A model generated the notes under the pieces. It was not told the origin of the DNA. It ran no database searches and worked only from the letters and a program-made list of their open reading frames with translations. From assembly GCF_013415105.1 (NCBI RefSeq), contig NZ_JACCDF010000015.1:33870-97869 (forward strand): a DNA stretch of 64,000 bases. The letters run 5' to 3'. A program made the translations under genes and the position numbers. This DNA is from Vreelandella salicampi (GTDB taxonomy: Bacteria; Pseudomonadota; Gammaproteobacteria; Pseudomonadales; Halomonadaceae). Numbering within the stretch: position 1 is the first letter of the stretch; each line of letters opens with the position of its first letter. Positions 9,636-17,796 of the stretch are shown piece after piece.

Positions 9636-11186
9636 TTATTGACGAATGCCCGACTTACCCGGCGAAAGAATACCGTTCGGGTCGAGTGCATTTTTTAGTG
9701 TGGTATGGACATTGCGCAACGGCTCGCCGAAGGTGCCGGCCACCTGCTCCATAAACTCTGTATTGGTGCGGTATAGCCCGTAACCGCGTTTGGCGAACTC
9801 ATCGATAAGCTCAGCAAAACAGTCATGAGCACGCTGGGTCTCTTCCGAATCTTCGCGGTTGTAGAGAAGGTCAATAACATGGTGCATATCGCGCCAGCCG
9901 ACGATGTACTCCGCTACATAATCGAAGCCATACTTGTCGAGGATCTGCTGCGCTAAATCGGTCTGATCCTTGGTCTCGCTACCCTTGGCCTGAGAAACCG
10001 GTGCAAACCACATGGAGCCGCCACCCCCACGCCAGTTGTAGAGACCAAACTCCTGCAAGTTCATATCACCTTTCATCAGCGCGGCGCGGTAATCGAAACT
10101 ACCGCCACGCTGTTCGGCCTCATCGCCGTACATGATTTTGGCTTTGCCGCTAGCGCCGAAGGCCTGCTCAACAATCTTCCAATTAACCTCGATCTGCTCT
10201 GGCGTGCCGTAAAGCGCTGCGTAGACATTCCACTCACCGATGCCCTCGCCTTCCTTAATTCGCTCAATGGCCTCACGGGGAATCGAATCGGTACCGCTGT
10301 AGTACTTTTTGCGTGTTACGTGGGTACCTGCATCCCACAAGGTATGAACAATCACCACGGCATTAGGAATGATCTGCGAAATGCGCAGTGGCCGCAGTAC
10401 ATCGACGATCTCTTCGATATCTGCTGGGTCTTGATACTGGATCAAGAAAGGACGATATGCCGGCGGCTCGGGCATCAGCCACAGTCCCATTTTGGTCACG
10501 ATGCCGTAATTTGACTGAGTGAAGAGGCCATCGATATACGGGCCGTATCCCCACTTAAAGACCTGCCAGGAGCTAGACTTCTCGATACCGCCCATGCCAG
10601 TGCGCACCATTTCCCCATTGGCAAGCACGACTTCCATGCCACACTGGAACATGAAGTGCTCGCCGTAAGGGGTATAACCCACCCCCCGGTCAAGTGTATT
10701 ACCTACCGGGCCGGCAATCGCCGACGGCGCTGGCGGATCGAGCCACAGCTTATAGCCTTTTTCTTTGATGTAGTCGTAAAGCTGCTGATAGGTAACCCCA
10801 GGCTCGATCAGCGCCGTGCATACTTCCGGGTCGACGTCGAGTATGCGATTCATCCGATGCATATCGAGAATCACTTGGCCGGTTTCACCAGGCGCGGCCG
10901 AGCCGTAGCCTAAGTTCTTACCGGTGGAAATCGTCCAGATCGGCACCTTGTACTGATTGCACACAGCCACGATGGCTTGAACCTGATCGGCTTCCGTCGG
11001 CAGCAAGGCAGCGGAGGGAATATAGTCGGCATCGTTACCGGCCATCATGATTTTGGTGTAGGGAGCAAGCTGTTCGTTCTCGACGAAAACGTTGTCTGTG
11101 CCCAAAATCTCACGAAATTTCGCAAGGGCAGCGTCGAAACTCGCAGCACTAACGCCTTTCGGCAGAATACGCTGTGTCGTGCTCAT
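9636..11186 (-). CDS. pchF: 4-cresol dehydrogenase (hydroxylating), flavoprotein subunit
   Basis: The FAD subunit of p-cresol methylhydroxylase, which oxidises p-cresol via a quinone methide to 4-hydroxybenzaldehyde and passes electrons to the cytochrome subunit. The FAD-binding segment includes STGKNLGYGSAAPGETGQV and GPVGNTLDRGVGYTPYGEH. The tyrosine of GLYNWRGGGGSMWFAPV aligns with the tyrosine that binds FAD covalently in the P. putida enzyme. Vanillyl-alcohol oxidases use a histidine elsewhere, so a cytochrome-coupled dehydrogenase is favoured. ATG 11186 (516 residues) is chosen over an in-frame GTG at 11201. A 4-ethylphenol or eugenol hydroxylase remains possible. Confidence 0.92.
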   Translation of the reverse strand: MSTTQRILPKGVSAASFDAALAKFREILGTDNVFVENEQLAPYTKIMMAGNDADYIPSAALLPTEADQVQAIVAVCNQYKVPIWTISTGKNLGYGSAAPGETGQVILDMHRMNRILDVDPEVCTALIEPGVTYQQLYDYIKEKGYKLWLDPPAPSAIAGPVGNTLDRGVGYTPYGEHFMFQCGMEVVLANGEMVRTGMGGIEKSSSWQVFKWGYGPYIDGLFTQSNYGIVTKMGLWLMPEPPAYRPFLIQYQDPADIEEIVDVLRPLRISQIIPNAVVIVHTLWDAGTHVTRKKYYSGTDSIPREAIERIKEGEGIGEWNVYAALYGTPEQIEVNWKIVEQAFGASGKAKIMYGDEAEQRGGSFDYRAALMKGDMNLQEFGLYNWRGGGGSMWFAPVSQAKGSETKDQTDLAQQILDKYGFDYVAEYIVGWRDMHHVIDLLYNREDSEETQRAHDCFAELIDEFAKRGYGLYRTNTEFMEQVAGTFGEPLRNVHTTLKNALDPNGILSPGKSGIRQ

Positions 11187-11255
11187 AAAGGGGTCTCTCA
11201 CTTGTTATGCTAACTGTTGTAATAATCCCAAACGCTGAAAACGGGTGCGGGTCAG

Positions 11256-11798
11256 TTACACCTTGACCAAAAAGCTCAGCTCGCTAGCGTCGGAGTTAGT
11301 CTCAGCCCGTGGAAACTGATGGGTATGACGATCACGTCCGCTGGCGAGGGCCAGTCGGGCATACGCGCGCCCAAACGATACCTGCCAACTGCCCGACTCC
11401 ACGGCCAACGGCTCGCTGACCGAGCCACGATGGCTCAAAAGCCAATGGTGTTCTGCCTCATGGCGACCCAATGCGATAATCCGACCACGCCCGGCGAGTA
11501 GGCTGGTTAAAAGCACGACACCCGCTTCATCGGTAAATCCGGCAATCAGCGTACCGCTAGGCAAGGCGCTTAGCGCCAAAGGGTCTAGCCGGCCCTCATA
11601 GCGCGGGGCAAAACCTTGTTGACGTAACCCCAAACCCAGTTCGGTGGTGGAATGCTCGACACCGTAAAGGCGAATATCACCATGGAAAGGTGCATTAGGA
11701 TGCCCAGCATCACTCGCCCAGGCCGCCCCTAGCGACAGCGGCGCGGCGGCGCCCATCAGCAGGCTATTTTTTAGTAGCTGTCGACGTGTCAGTTTCAT
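11256..11798 (-). CDS. pchX: PchX-like exported protein of p-cresol operon, unknown function
   Basis: A 180-residue protein beginning MKLTRRQLLKNSLLMGAAAP, a Tat-like signal (twin arginine, hydrophobic stretch, then AWAS). The remainder is alpha/beta-like with no cofactor motif I recognise. It sits 3 bases after the cytochrome gene and before the flavoprotein, the position of pchX in the Pseudomonas pchACXF cluster, whose role is not established to my knowledge. A role in assembly or heme/FAD maturation in the periplasm is conjecture. If the Tat signal is real, it is exported folded, perhaps like the flavoprotein partner. Confidence 0.75.
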   Translation of the reverse strand: MKLTRRQLLKNSLLMGAAAPLSLGAAWASDAGHPNAPFHGDIRLYGVEHSTTELGLGLRQQGFAPRYEGRLDPLALSALPSGTLIAGFTDEAGVVLLTSLLAGRGRIIALGRHEAEHHWLLSHRGSVSEPLAVESGSWQVSFGRAYARLALASGRDRHTHQFPRAETNSDASELSFLVKV

Positions 11799-11801
11799 CG
11801 T

Positions 11802-12170
11802 CTACTCCTTGCCAGCAGCGGTATCTGCCAGCTCACCACGCAGCAATGCATCAATCAGCCCTTCAAGCTCGGTATCGCTGATTTTGGCGTTTCGCAGTGA
11901 CGGCATGGCCGCGCGACCTTCGCGTACCGTGGTATGGATATAATCACCACGCGCCTCCCACGCAGCCTCGGGGAAAGGCATGGTGATTTGTGGGCCGACC
12001 GCCTTATCCAAGTTATGGCAGTGAGCACACACCTGCCGATAAACCTCGGCGGGCTCGCGAGCACGATCTGCCGCCAGTGTCGCCGTCGCCAACACTGTGC
12101 TCAGCGCCGCCAAGGATAGGGCGGCTAATCGCTGCCCTAACGTGCTCTTCTCAATTGTTGTGTTATGCAT
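11802..12170 (-). CDS. pchC: p-Cresol methylhydroxylase cytochrome c subunit
   Basis: A 122-residue c-type cytochrome with an N-terminal signal peptide (hydrophobic 14-33, ending near TLAA). It has one heme site, CAHCH (about residues 48-52), and a likely axial methionine in AAMPSLRN. It accepts electrons from the flavoprotein subunit in the periplasm. It is the first gene of the operon, so its upstream region (12171-12500) carries the operon promoter. Its size fits the small cytochrome subunit of the Pseudomonas enzyme. Confidence 0.92.
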   Translation of the reverse strand: MHNTTIEKSTLGQRLAALSLAALSTVLATATLAADRAREPAEVYRQVCAHCHNLDKAVGPQITMPFPEAAWEARGDYIHTTVREGRAAMPSLRNAKISDTELEGLIDALLRGELADTAAGKE

Positions 12171-12284
12171 ACGTCTTACCCGTCAGTTAGCCAAGGGGTG
12201 TTTTATCTTTCACGATAGCCGGCCTCTATCTAATACTTTTGTATAAAAACAAAGAGTTAGTATCGGCTGACTCGCCTAGTGCCT

Positions 12285-12300
12285 TTCAAAAAGCGTGCCG
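12285..12300 (-). promoter_or_regulatory. Candidate sigma-54 promoter for pchC
   Basis: On the minus strand CGGCACG-N4-TTGAA resembles the sigma-54 consensus TGGCACG-N4-TTGCA with correct spacing. The first T and the usually invariant C of the -12 element both differ. It is about 115 bases upstream of pchC and about 70 bases from the palindrome at 12362-12381, a typical enhancer distance. The -12 mismatch keeps confidence low. Confidence 0.35.
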
Positions 12301-12361
12301 ATATTGAAAAAAAGGGGGTTATCAAAGCATTAGCTAGTAGTACGACGAATCATCGTCCGTT

Positions 12362-12381
12362 TAGCGAACTTCTGTTCGCTA
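12362..12381. promoter_or_regulatory. Perfect palindrome TAGCGAAC-N4-GTTCGCTA, candidate activator site
   Basis: Perfect 8-base arms separated by TTCT, between pchC and the sigma-54 activator gene. XylR/DmpR-type proteins bind 16-20 base palindromes as upstream activating sequences, so this is the best candidate site for the neighbouring regulator. A near copy precedes the TRAP operon at 6844-6863. Its sequence differs from the known XylR/DmpR sites. Confidence 0.6.
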
Positions 12382-12501
12382 ATAGCGTTTAACCATTTCG
12401 TCACGACTTCACCAAATCATAAAGTCGGCTCAGCAAGAGCCTTTTCCCAGGCTGCAAGCCAAGTGATACTCTTGCGCTCCCAATAAAAAACGTGAGCCGG
12501 T

Positions 12502-14208
12502 ATGTTTCTCTCCTCCTCCGACTATCCAAATGCCCGCGACCTAATGGATGCGCTTCGCTTTCTGCCTGAAGAGGGCTAAATTTGGTTGGGCGAGCAGCGC
12601 ATGTTGCTAATGCCGCTGGCCGCCTCTACGTTTTTTCGCAATGAATTGATTACCACACTGGGTATCGAGCGAGCTCGCGGGCTTTTCATGCGCTTGGGTT
12701 ACTACTCAGGGTTGATGGACGCAGAGCTAGGCGAAGAGCTACGCGGTAAACACTTAGGGCTCGAGGAAAGTTTCCTTGCTGGCCCGCAGTTGCATGCCTT
12801 GCAGGGGCACGTTAAATCGGTGCCAGTTAGCTTGGAAATTGATCTGCCACATGATCGCTTCTATAGCGAATTTATTTGGAAGGGCTCCTTTGAAGTGGAT
12901 GTATGGCATGCTCGAGGAAAACAGCACGAACCAGCGTGCTGGACACTTCTGGGGTATGCGTCCGGCTACGCCACCCAGCTTTTAGGCCGTGAGGTTCAGT
13001 ATCGCGAAGTGAGCTGCCGCGCTTGCGGCGATGACGACTGCCGTATCATCGGTAAATTGGCCCAAGAGTGGCCCGACCACGTCGAGTTTTCCGAGTTACT
13101 GCGTGAAGCGCCGTTGATTGATGAGCTCTATGAGCTACAGGCACGCATCGCCACACTGGAAAGCGACCTTGCCCGCTCCCGCGACCAAGAAACCTGGGGA
13201 CCGATTGGCTCAACGCCTGCCTTTCGCGACATGCTCGCCATGCTAGATAGCGCGGCGCCTTCCGATGTCCCTGTATTACTGCTCGGTGAAACCGGTACAG
13301 GGAAAGAGATTTTGGCGCGGCGCTTACACGACCGTAGCCGACGCGTCGATGGCCCCTTTATCGCCGTCAACTGCGCGGCCATCCCACCTGAGCTGATTGA
13401 ATCGGAGCTATTTGGCGTAGAAAAAGGCGCCTATACCGGTGCGGTCCAGTCCCGTATGGGGCGTTTTGAGCGCGCCAATGGAGGCACGCTGTTTTTAGAT
13501 GAACTGGCGGAACTCTCTCCGCGCGCGCAGGCCGCACTTTTACGCGCGCTGCAGGAGGGGCAAATTGAGCGAGTCGGCGGCGAAAGTGTAAAAGACGTTA
13601 ATGTCCGTATTATCGCCGCCACCCACACGGATCTGATGGAGCGCGTGGCGCAGGGTAGTTTTCGCCAAGATCTTTTCTACCGTCTCAACGCCTTTACGCT
13701 CACCGTGCCACCACTTCGCGAACGAAAAGAAGATATCACAGCTCTCGCTGAGCACTTTCTCAGTCACTTTGAGCACCACTATCAGCGCCGCACGCTAGGC
13801 TTTTCCGACCAAGCGCGCTCGGCCATGAACCAGTACCGCTGGCCAGGTAATGTGCGCGAGCTCAAAAACAGCGTCGAGCGCGGCGTGATTCTCACGTCCG
13901 ATCATAAGCACATTAACGAAAAGGCCCTATTCGGCGATTACCGTGTGCCGACGCTAGAGCGTGAAAAAGCCCAAGGGCTCGATGCAACCGGCATGCTGAC
14001 GCCATCTCCTGGCGAATATGCCGAAAGCGCTACCCCCCAACAGCGCGTGCAGCCGCTACTAGACGCCGGTATGACACTCGAAGACGTCGAGCGGGCACTG
14101 ATTCAATCCGCTAATGAAGGCAGTAACGGCAATATAACGGCGGCCGCGCGGCGCCTGGGAATGACCCGAGCGGCGTATGCCTACCGCTTGAAAAAGTACG
14201 AGCTTTAA
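12502..14208 (+). pseudogene. Sigma-54 activator of DmpR/XylR type with in-frame stop near N-terminus
   Basis: An enhancer-binding activator, likely the aromatic-responsive regulator of the divergent pch operon. Reading from ATG 12502 gives a family-like N-terminus through LRFLPEEG, then TAA (12577-12579), then IWLGEQRM in the same frame. DmpR has lysine at the stop position, so one A-to-T change would explain it. Downstream, 540 codons are open from TTG 12586: XylR_N sensor, V4R domain with SCRACGDDDCR, Walker A GETGTGKE, a GAYTGA loop (variant of GAFTGA), and a C-terminal helix-turn-helix. Restart at TTG 12586 or ATG 12601 could yield a protein lacking about 28-33 residues; a sequencing error is also possible. 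Confidence 0.8.
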
Positions 14209-14261
14209 ACAATTCGTATCTCGGCCCCAACGGTGCGTTACGCCGTAAAAAGCGCTGATTG

Positions 14262-14293
14262 CCGCGGCTAAGTACCGCGGCTAAGTACCGCGG
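14262..14293. repeat. Short tandem repeat, 13-base unit
   Basis: CCGCGGCTAAGTA occurs twice in tandem (14262-14287), followed by a third CCGCGG. It lies between the convergent activator and BKACE genes. No function is apparent, and slippage is the likely origin. Confidence 0.6.
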
Positions 14294-14325
14294 TGTACCT
14301 TGCGCGGCAGGTGAGCCCCGTTCAT

Positions 14326-15162
14326 TTATTCATCAGGCGATCTTAAGCCGAGAATCTCACGCGCCTGCTGCCAGGTGGCAACCGGTCGCTCATACTGCTC
14401 GCACAAGGCTACGGTGCGCTCGACCAGTGCGGCGTTGGAGGGAGCGAGCGTATCGCGGTCAAGGCGCACGTTATCTTCAAGCCCAGTGCGGGTGTGGCCG
14501 CCAGCGGCGATCGACCACTCGTTGAGCAAATACTGATTGGTGCCGATACCCGCGCCGCACCACTGCGCATCCGGCGCTAAACGTTTGAGCGTTTCGATAT
14601 AGAAATCAAACGTCGGCTTATCCGCCGGCATGGCGTTTTTCACCCCCATTACAAACTGGACGTAGAGCGGCGCCTTGAGTTTGCCCTGTTTAGACAGCGC
14701 AGCCGCTTGGTGAATGTGCGATAGATCAAACGCTTCGATTTCAGGCTTGACGTTGTAGGTGAGCATTTCGTTGGCAAGCCACTCCACCAATTGCGGCGGG
14801 TTCTCGTAAACGCGGTTAGGGAAGTTATTGGAGCCCACCGAGAGACTCGCCATATCGGGTGCGAGCGACAACATGCCACCGCGCACCTCGCCCGCGCCGG
14901 AGCGCCCGCCGGTTGAGAGTTGGATGACCATCCCCGGGCAGTGCTTTTTGAGCCCTTCCATCAACCGGCCAAATTTCTCTGGGTCTGAAGAGGGTGTTTG
15001 ATCGTCGTTGCGCACGTGGCAATGCGCAATTGTCGCGCCAGCTTCAAACGCCGCCTGTGTGCTTTCGATTTGCTCTTCCACGGTGATCGGCACGGCGGGG
15101 TTATTCTCTTTACGCGGTAGGCTGCCGGTGATAGCCACACAGATAATGCAGGGGTTCGCCAT
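14326..15162 (-). CDS. Beta-keto acid cleavage enzyme (BKACE, DUF849)
   Basis: A zinc-dependent TIM-barrel enzyme of about 278 residues. BKACE proteins condense a beta-keto acid with acetyl-CoA to give acetoacetate and a CoA ester. The zinc HxH motif appears in ATIAHCHVRNDD, and family motifs include QLSTGGRSG and CGAGIGTNQ. The start at 15162 (MANPCIICVAITG) is chosen because AGGAG lies at correct spacing; an upstream in-frame start adds 21 unconserved residues. It lies downstream of pcaHG on the same strand, probably in that operon. Beta-ketoadipate is a plausible substrate, since some BKACE clades use it, but pcaIJ-type and pcaF genes are also present, so its exact role is unclear. Confidence 0.85.
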   Translation of the reverse strand: MANPCIICVAITGSLPRKENNPAVPITVEEQIESTQAAFEAGATIAHCHVRNDDQTPSSDPEKFGRLMEGLKKHCPGMVIQLSTGGRSGAGEVRGGMLSLAPDMASLSVGSNNFPNRVYENPPQLVEWLANEMLTYNVKPEIEAFDLSHIHQAAALSKQGKLKAPLYVQFVMGVKNAMPADKPTFDFYIETLKRLAPDAQWCGAGIGTNQYLLNEWSIAAGGHTRTGLEDNVRLDRDTLAPSNAALVERTVALCEQYERPVATWQQAREILGLRSPDE

Positions 15163-15279
15163 TTTGTTCTCCTCGTGCTCTTTTGGCACTTGGGTAGTAA
15201 GCGCACACGCCAACGCCGCCCACACAGGGCGGCGCGGAAAGATCAGCGCATTGCTAGCGGCGTGTTGGAAAGTCGCCGG

Positions 15280-15912
15280 TTAGAAATCAAAGAACACCGT
15301 TTCGCCTTCGCCTTGCACCCGAATATCAAAGCGATAGCGCACTTTGCCGTCTGCCTCTTCGCGCTTGGCGATCAACGTCTGGCGGCGTGTTGGCGACTCG
15401 ATACGGTTGAGTACGGGGCACTTGCCATTGGCCTCGGTCTCGTCGTCAAAGTAAAGACGCGTCTGCAACTGAATATTGATCCCGCGAGCGAAGATCGACA
15501 AGTTGATATGCGGTGCCTGAGGCGTGCCGCTTGGGTGCGCCACCGAGCCAGGCTTGATGGTCTTGAGCGACCATTCGCTGCCGTGGTCGAACGTCGTCGC
15601 GGTGCGGCCAAAACTGTTAAACGGCTTTTCCAAGTCAAACTCGGGTTGGTACTCGCCGTTTGCGTCCGCTTGCCACGCCTCGATAAAGGCGTCGCGAATC
15701 AGATCGCCGTTGCCGTCGATCACGGTACCGACTACCTCGATCTGCTCGCCGTCGGCATCGGGCTTGGCCAGTTCGTTCCAGATCTCTTCATCGCGGGTCG
15801 GGTTACCGGCGGCGGCCAACGCCAGGCCAATGTGCACGTAGGGCCCCGCGGTTTGGGAGGCGGTTTCGCGCAGCATCAGCGCGCTTGTGGGCTGCGAATT
15901 AGGCTGTTGCAT
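15280..15912 (-). CDS. pcaG: Protocatechuate 3,4-dioxygenase alpha subunit
   Basis: A 210-residue intradiol dioxygenase subunit that pairs with PcaH for ortho cleavage of protocatechuate to 3-carboxy-cis,cis-muconate. Motifs include AGPYVHIGLA near the N-terminus and KPGSVAHPSGTPQAPHINLSIFARGI in the core. The alpha subunit lacks the iron site, as expected. It starts 14 bases after pcaH with a GGGAGG ribosome site. Confidence 0.95.
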   Translation of the reverse strand: MQQPNSQPTSALMLRETASQTAGPYVHIGLALAAAGNPTRDEEIWNELAKPDADGEQIEVVGTVIDGNGDLIRDAFIEAWQADANGEYQPEFDLEKPFNSFGRTATTFDHGSEWSLKTIKPGSVAHPSGTPQAPHINLSIFARGINIQLQTRLYFDDETEANGKCPVLNRIESPTRRQTLIAKREEADGKVRYRFDIRVQGEGETVFFDF

Positions 15913-15926
15913 GACGTTCCCCTCCC

Positions 15927-16655
15927 TTATTGGTTCTCAAAGTAAGTTTGCAGCTCGCCGCGTACGACCAGATCAAAGCGGTAAGCCAGACAATCCATCG
16001 GCTTGCTATGGGCCATGTCCAGGCGGCCAATCATGGTTTCCACCGCCTCAGCGTCTTTAAGGGTGTTCACGATTGGGCAGAGCGGAATCAGCGGGTCGCC
16101 CTCAAAGTACATCTGGGTAATCAAACGCGTAGAGATCGACGGCCCCATCACCGAGACGTGAATGTGCGACGGGCGCCAGCTGTTGGGGTCGTTGGGCCAC
16201 GGGTAGGGGCCGGGCTTGATGGTGCGGAAGCGGTACCAACCGTGCTCGTCGGTCAGGCAGCGCCCGACACCGCCAAAGTTAGGGTCGAGCGGGGCGAGGT
16301 AGTTATCGTTTTTGTGGCGATAACGACCACCAGCGTTGGCCTGCCACATTTCCACCAGCGTATGCGGTACCGGCTTGCCGAACTGATCAACCACGCGGCC
16401 GAACATAACAATGCGCTCGCCCACCGGCAGGCCTGGGCTTTGATCTTGGCGAAAGTTGAGCAGCAGATCGTTGTCGTGCGGCCCCATGCGCAGTTTGCGA
16501 AAATCGGGGCCGGAGAGTTCCGAAACCGTCGGCTTTTGCATGCTCATCAACGCCTGCTGCGGCGAGCGCGCAATCGAGGTTTTATAGCCCGGCGCATAAC
16601 CCGGTGGGTGCCAGTTGCGGTCACGCTCGACAAAGCGTTTATTCTGGTACGACAT
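15927..16655 (-). CDS. pcaH: Protocatechuate 3,4-dioxygenase beta subunit
   Basis: A 242-residue subunit carrying the non-heme Fe(III) site. All four ligands of the Pseudomonas enzyme are present: Tyr112 (GGRYRHKND), Tyr151 (IKPGPYPWP), His164 and His166 (RPSHIHVS). It cleaves protocatechuate between the two hydroxylated carbons. It is the first gene of pcaH-pcaG-BKACE, and a PcaQ-type operator sits about 110 bases upstream. Length is close to the 238 residues of the P. putida protein. Confidence 0.97.
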   Translation of the reverse strand: MSYQNKRFVERDRNWHPPGYAPGYKTSIARSPQQALMSMQKPTVSELSGPDFRKLRMGPHDNDLLLNFRQDQSPGLPVGERIVMFGRVVDQFGKPVPHTLVEMWQANAGGRYRHKNDNYLAPLDPNFGGVGRCLTDEHGWYRFRTIKPGPYPWPNDPNSWRPSHIHVSVMGPSISTRLITQMYFEGDPLIPLCPIVNTLKDAEAVETMIGRLDMAHSKPMDCLAYRFDLVVRGELQTYFENQ

Positions 16656-16766
16656 CGTTATTGTCCTTTAGGGAAGTGGTCAAGACAGTCTGGAAACAGC
16701 CAGCCTGTAAGTAGCTAGTCTGCAAATAACCCAGCACCGTGCCAATTGACGTTTTAGCGTTATGTC

Positions 16767-16782
16767 ATAACCTATAAGTTAT
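16767..16782. promoter_or_regulatory. PcaQ-type operator before pcaHG
   Basis: ATAACC-TATA-AGTTAT closely matches the PcaQ box ATAACC-N4-GGTTAA described in rhizobia. It lies between pcaQ and pcaH, about 110 bases upstream of the pcaH start, where a LysR activator would be expected to bind. Confidence 0.7.
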
Positions 16783-16812
16783 ATGCGGAGTTATGACGTA
16801 CTTATGGCTTAG

Positions 16813-17742
16813 CTATGGTGTAGTGATGGCTTTTTCGGCGGCGATGGCGCGCAAGGTATAGCAAAACTGATCCAGTGCTAGCGATGGCGCCAGTGAAGCG
16901 TTGGTGCACAATCCCACCGAGCCGCCCTGCTGCTCCATGGCCAGTGGTAGCTCGCACAGCTCTTCGGTTTTGAGCCCTTCCATCGCGGACTCTTCGGGCG
17001 CCACCCAAATGGCATCACTGCCCAGGGTAAAACCGCGCCCTAGCGGCAGTGAAAGCGTCTCCAACGGCTGCGCGGGCAGCTCCAAGCCGTGGCGGACAAA
17101 AAAGCTATCCACCTGCTGACGCAGCGTGGTTTGCGGAGGTGGCAATACCCAAGGGTAGGCGGTTAAATCCTGGGGCGTGAGCTCGGTAGCGGCTGCTAGA
17201 GGATGTCCCGCGCGGACGGCGAGTAGCAGGCGCTCGTAAAAGAGGTGCTCGAAATTGAGATCGAGAATCTCGCGGGCGGCGGTCATGCGCCCGACCACCA
17301 AATCCAGCTCGCCGCGTCGCAGGCGCGAGAGCAAAAAGGCGCTCGGGCCTGTCACCACGCTAACGCCACCCTCGCCTTCCATGCTCGCCTGCCAACGGTG
17401 AATCGCTTCGGGCATCAAACGGCTCTCCACCGTGGAGAGCGCGCCGATGCGCAGCCAGCTCGCCCCGGTGCGGCCCTCGCCCACCGCGCCAATGCCCTCC
17501 TCCAAAGTGCGCAGAGCAGGCCCGGCATGACGCAGCAGCGTCAGCCCCGCCTGGGTTAACGAAACCCCGCGCGGCGTGCGCTCAAAAAGCACAACGGCCA
17601 GCGTCTCTTCTAGCTCACGGATGGTTTTCGAGATACCCGGCTGAGTAATCGCCAAACGCTCCGCAGCGCGAGCGAAGCTGCGCTGGCGCGCCACCTGCAA
17701 AAAAGCTTGAAGGTGGCGCAATTTGATCCGCGCATTGAGCAT
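16813..17742 (-). CDS. pcaQ: LysR-family activator PcaQ
   Basis: A LysR-type regulator of about 309 residues. An N-terminal winged helix-turn-helix (RHLQAFLQVARQRSFARAAERLAITQPGISKTIRELEE) precedes a C-terminal effector domain. PcaQ activates protocatechuate genes with 3-carboxymuconate-type inducers in alpha-proteobacteria. ATG 17742 is preferred to an upstream GTG because AGGGA gives better spacing. Two PcaQ-like boxes flank the gene: one at 17763-17778, just upstream of it (likely autoregulation), and one before pcaHG. Unlike the common divergent layout, pcaQ here lies co-directionally between pcaL and pcaH. Confidence 0.9.
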   Translation of the reverse strand: MLNARIKLRHLQAFLQVARQRSFARAAERLAITQPGISKTIRELEETLAVVLFERTPRGVSLTQAGLTLLRHAGPALRTLEEGIGAVGEGRTGASWLRIGALSTVESRLMPEAIHRWQASMEGEGGVSVVTGPSAFLLSRLRRGELDLVVGRMTAAREILDLNFEHLFYERLLLAVRAGHPLAAATELTPQDLTAYPWVLPPPQTTLRQQVDSFFVRHGLELPAQPLETLSLPLGRGFTLGSDAIWVAPEESAMEGLKTEELCELPLAMEQQGGSVGLCTNASLAPSLALDQFCYTLRAIAAEKAITTP

Positions 17743-17762
17743 GCCCTTTCCCTCTCTCACTC

Positions 17763-17778
17763 ATAACCTTTTGGTTAT
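17763..17778. promoter_or_regulatory. PcaQ-type operator before pcaQ
   Basis: ATAACC-TTTT-GGTTAT is a perfect palindrome and an almost exact PcaQ box. It lies 20 bases upstream of the chosen pcaQ start and 18 bases beyond the pcaL stop, suggesting autoregulation. Confidence 0.75.
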
Positions 17779-17796
17779 GAGTTTAGCGCAGCGGTG

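Larger units (their letters stand above)
12171..12501. other. Divergent control region of pch operon and activator
   Basis: About 330 bases between the divergent pchC gene and the sigma-54 activator. It contains a candidate -24/-12 promoter (12285-12300, minus strand) and a perfect palindrome (12362-12381), listed separately. Nothing suggests a coding gene. Confidence 0.65.

Noticed and set aside
9636..11186. Vanillyl-alcohol oxidase instead of p-cresol methylhydroxylase
   Set aside because: The protein has the tyrosine-containing GLYNWRGGGG segment of the cytochrome-linked enzyme and a cytochrome gene adjacent, so an oxygen-using oxidase is less likely.
14262..14293. CRISPR-like or regulatory repeat array
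   Set aside because: Only two full 13-base copies in direct tandem without spacers; simple slippage is enough.
15175..15945. Long plus-strand open frame opposite pcaG
   Set aside because: Antisense shadow of pcaG, whose sequence and partner gene are unambiguous.
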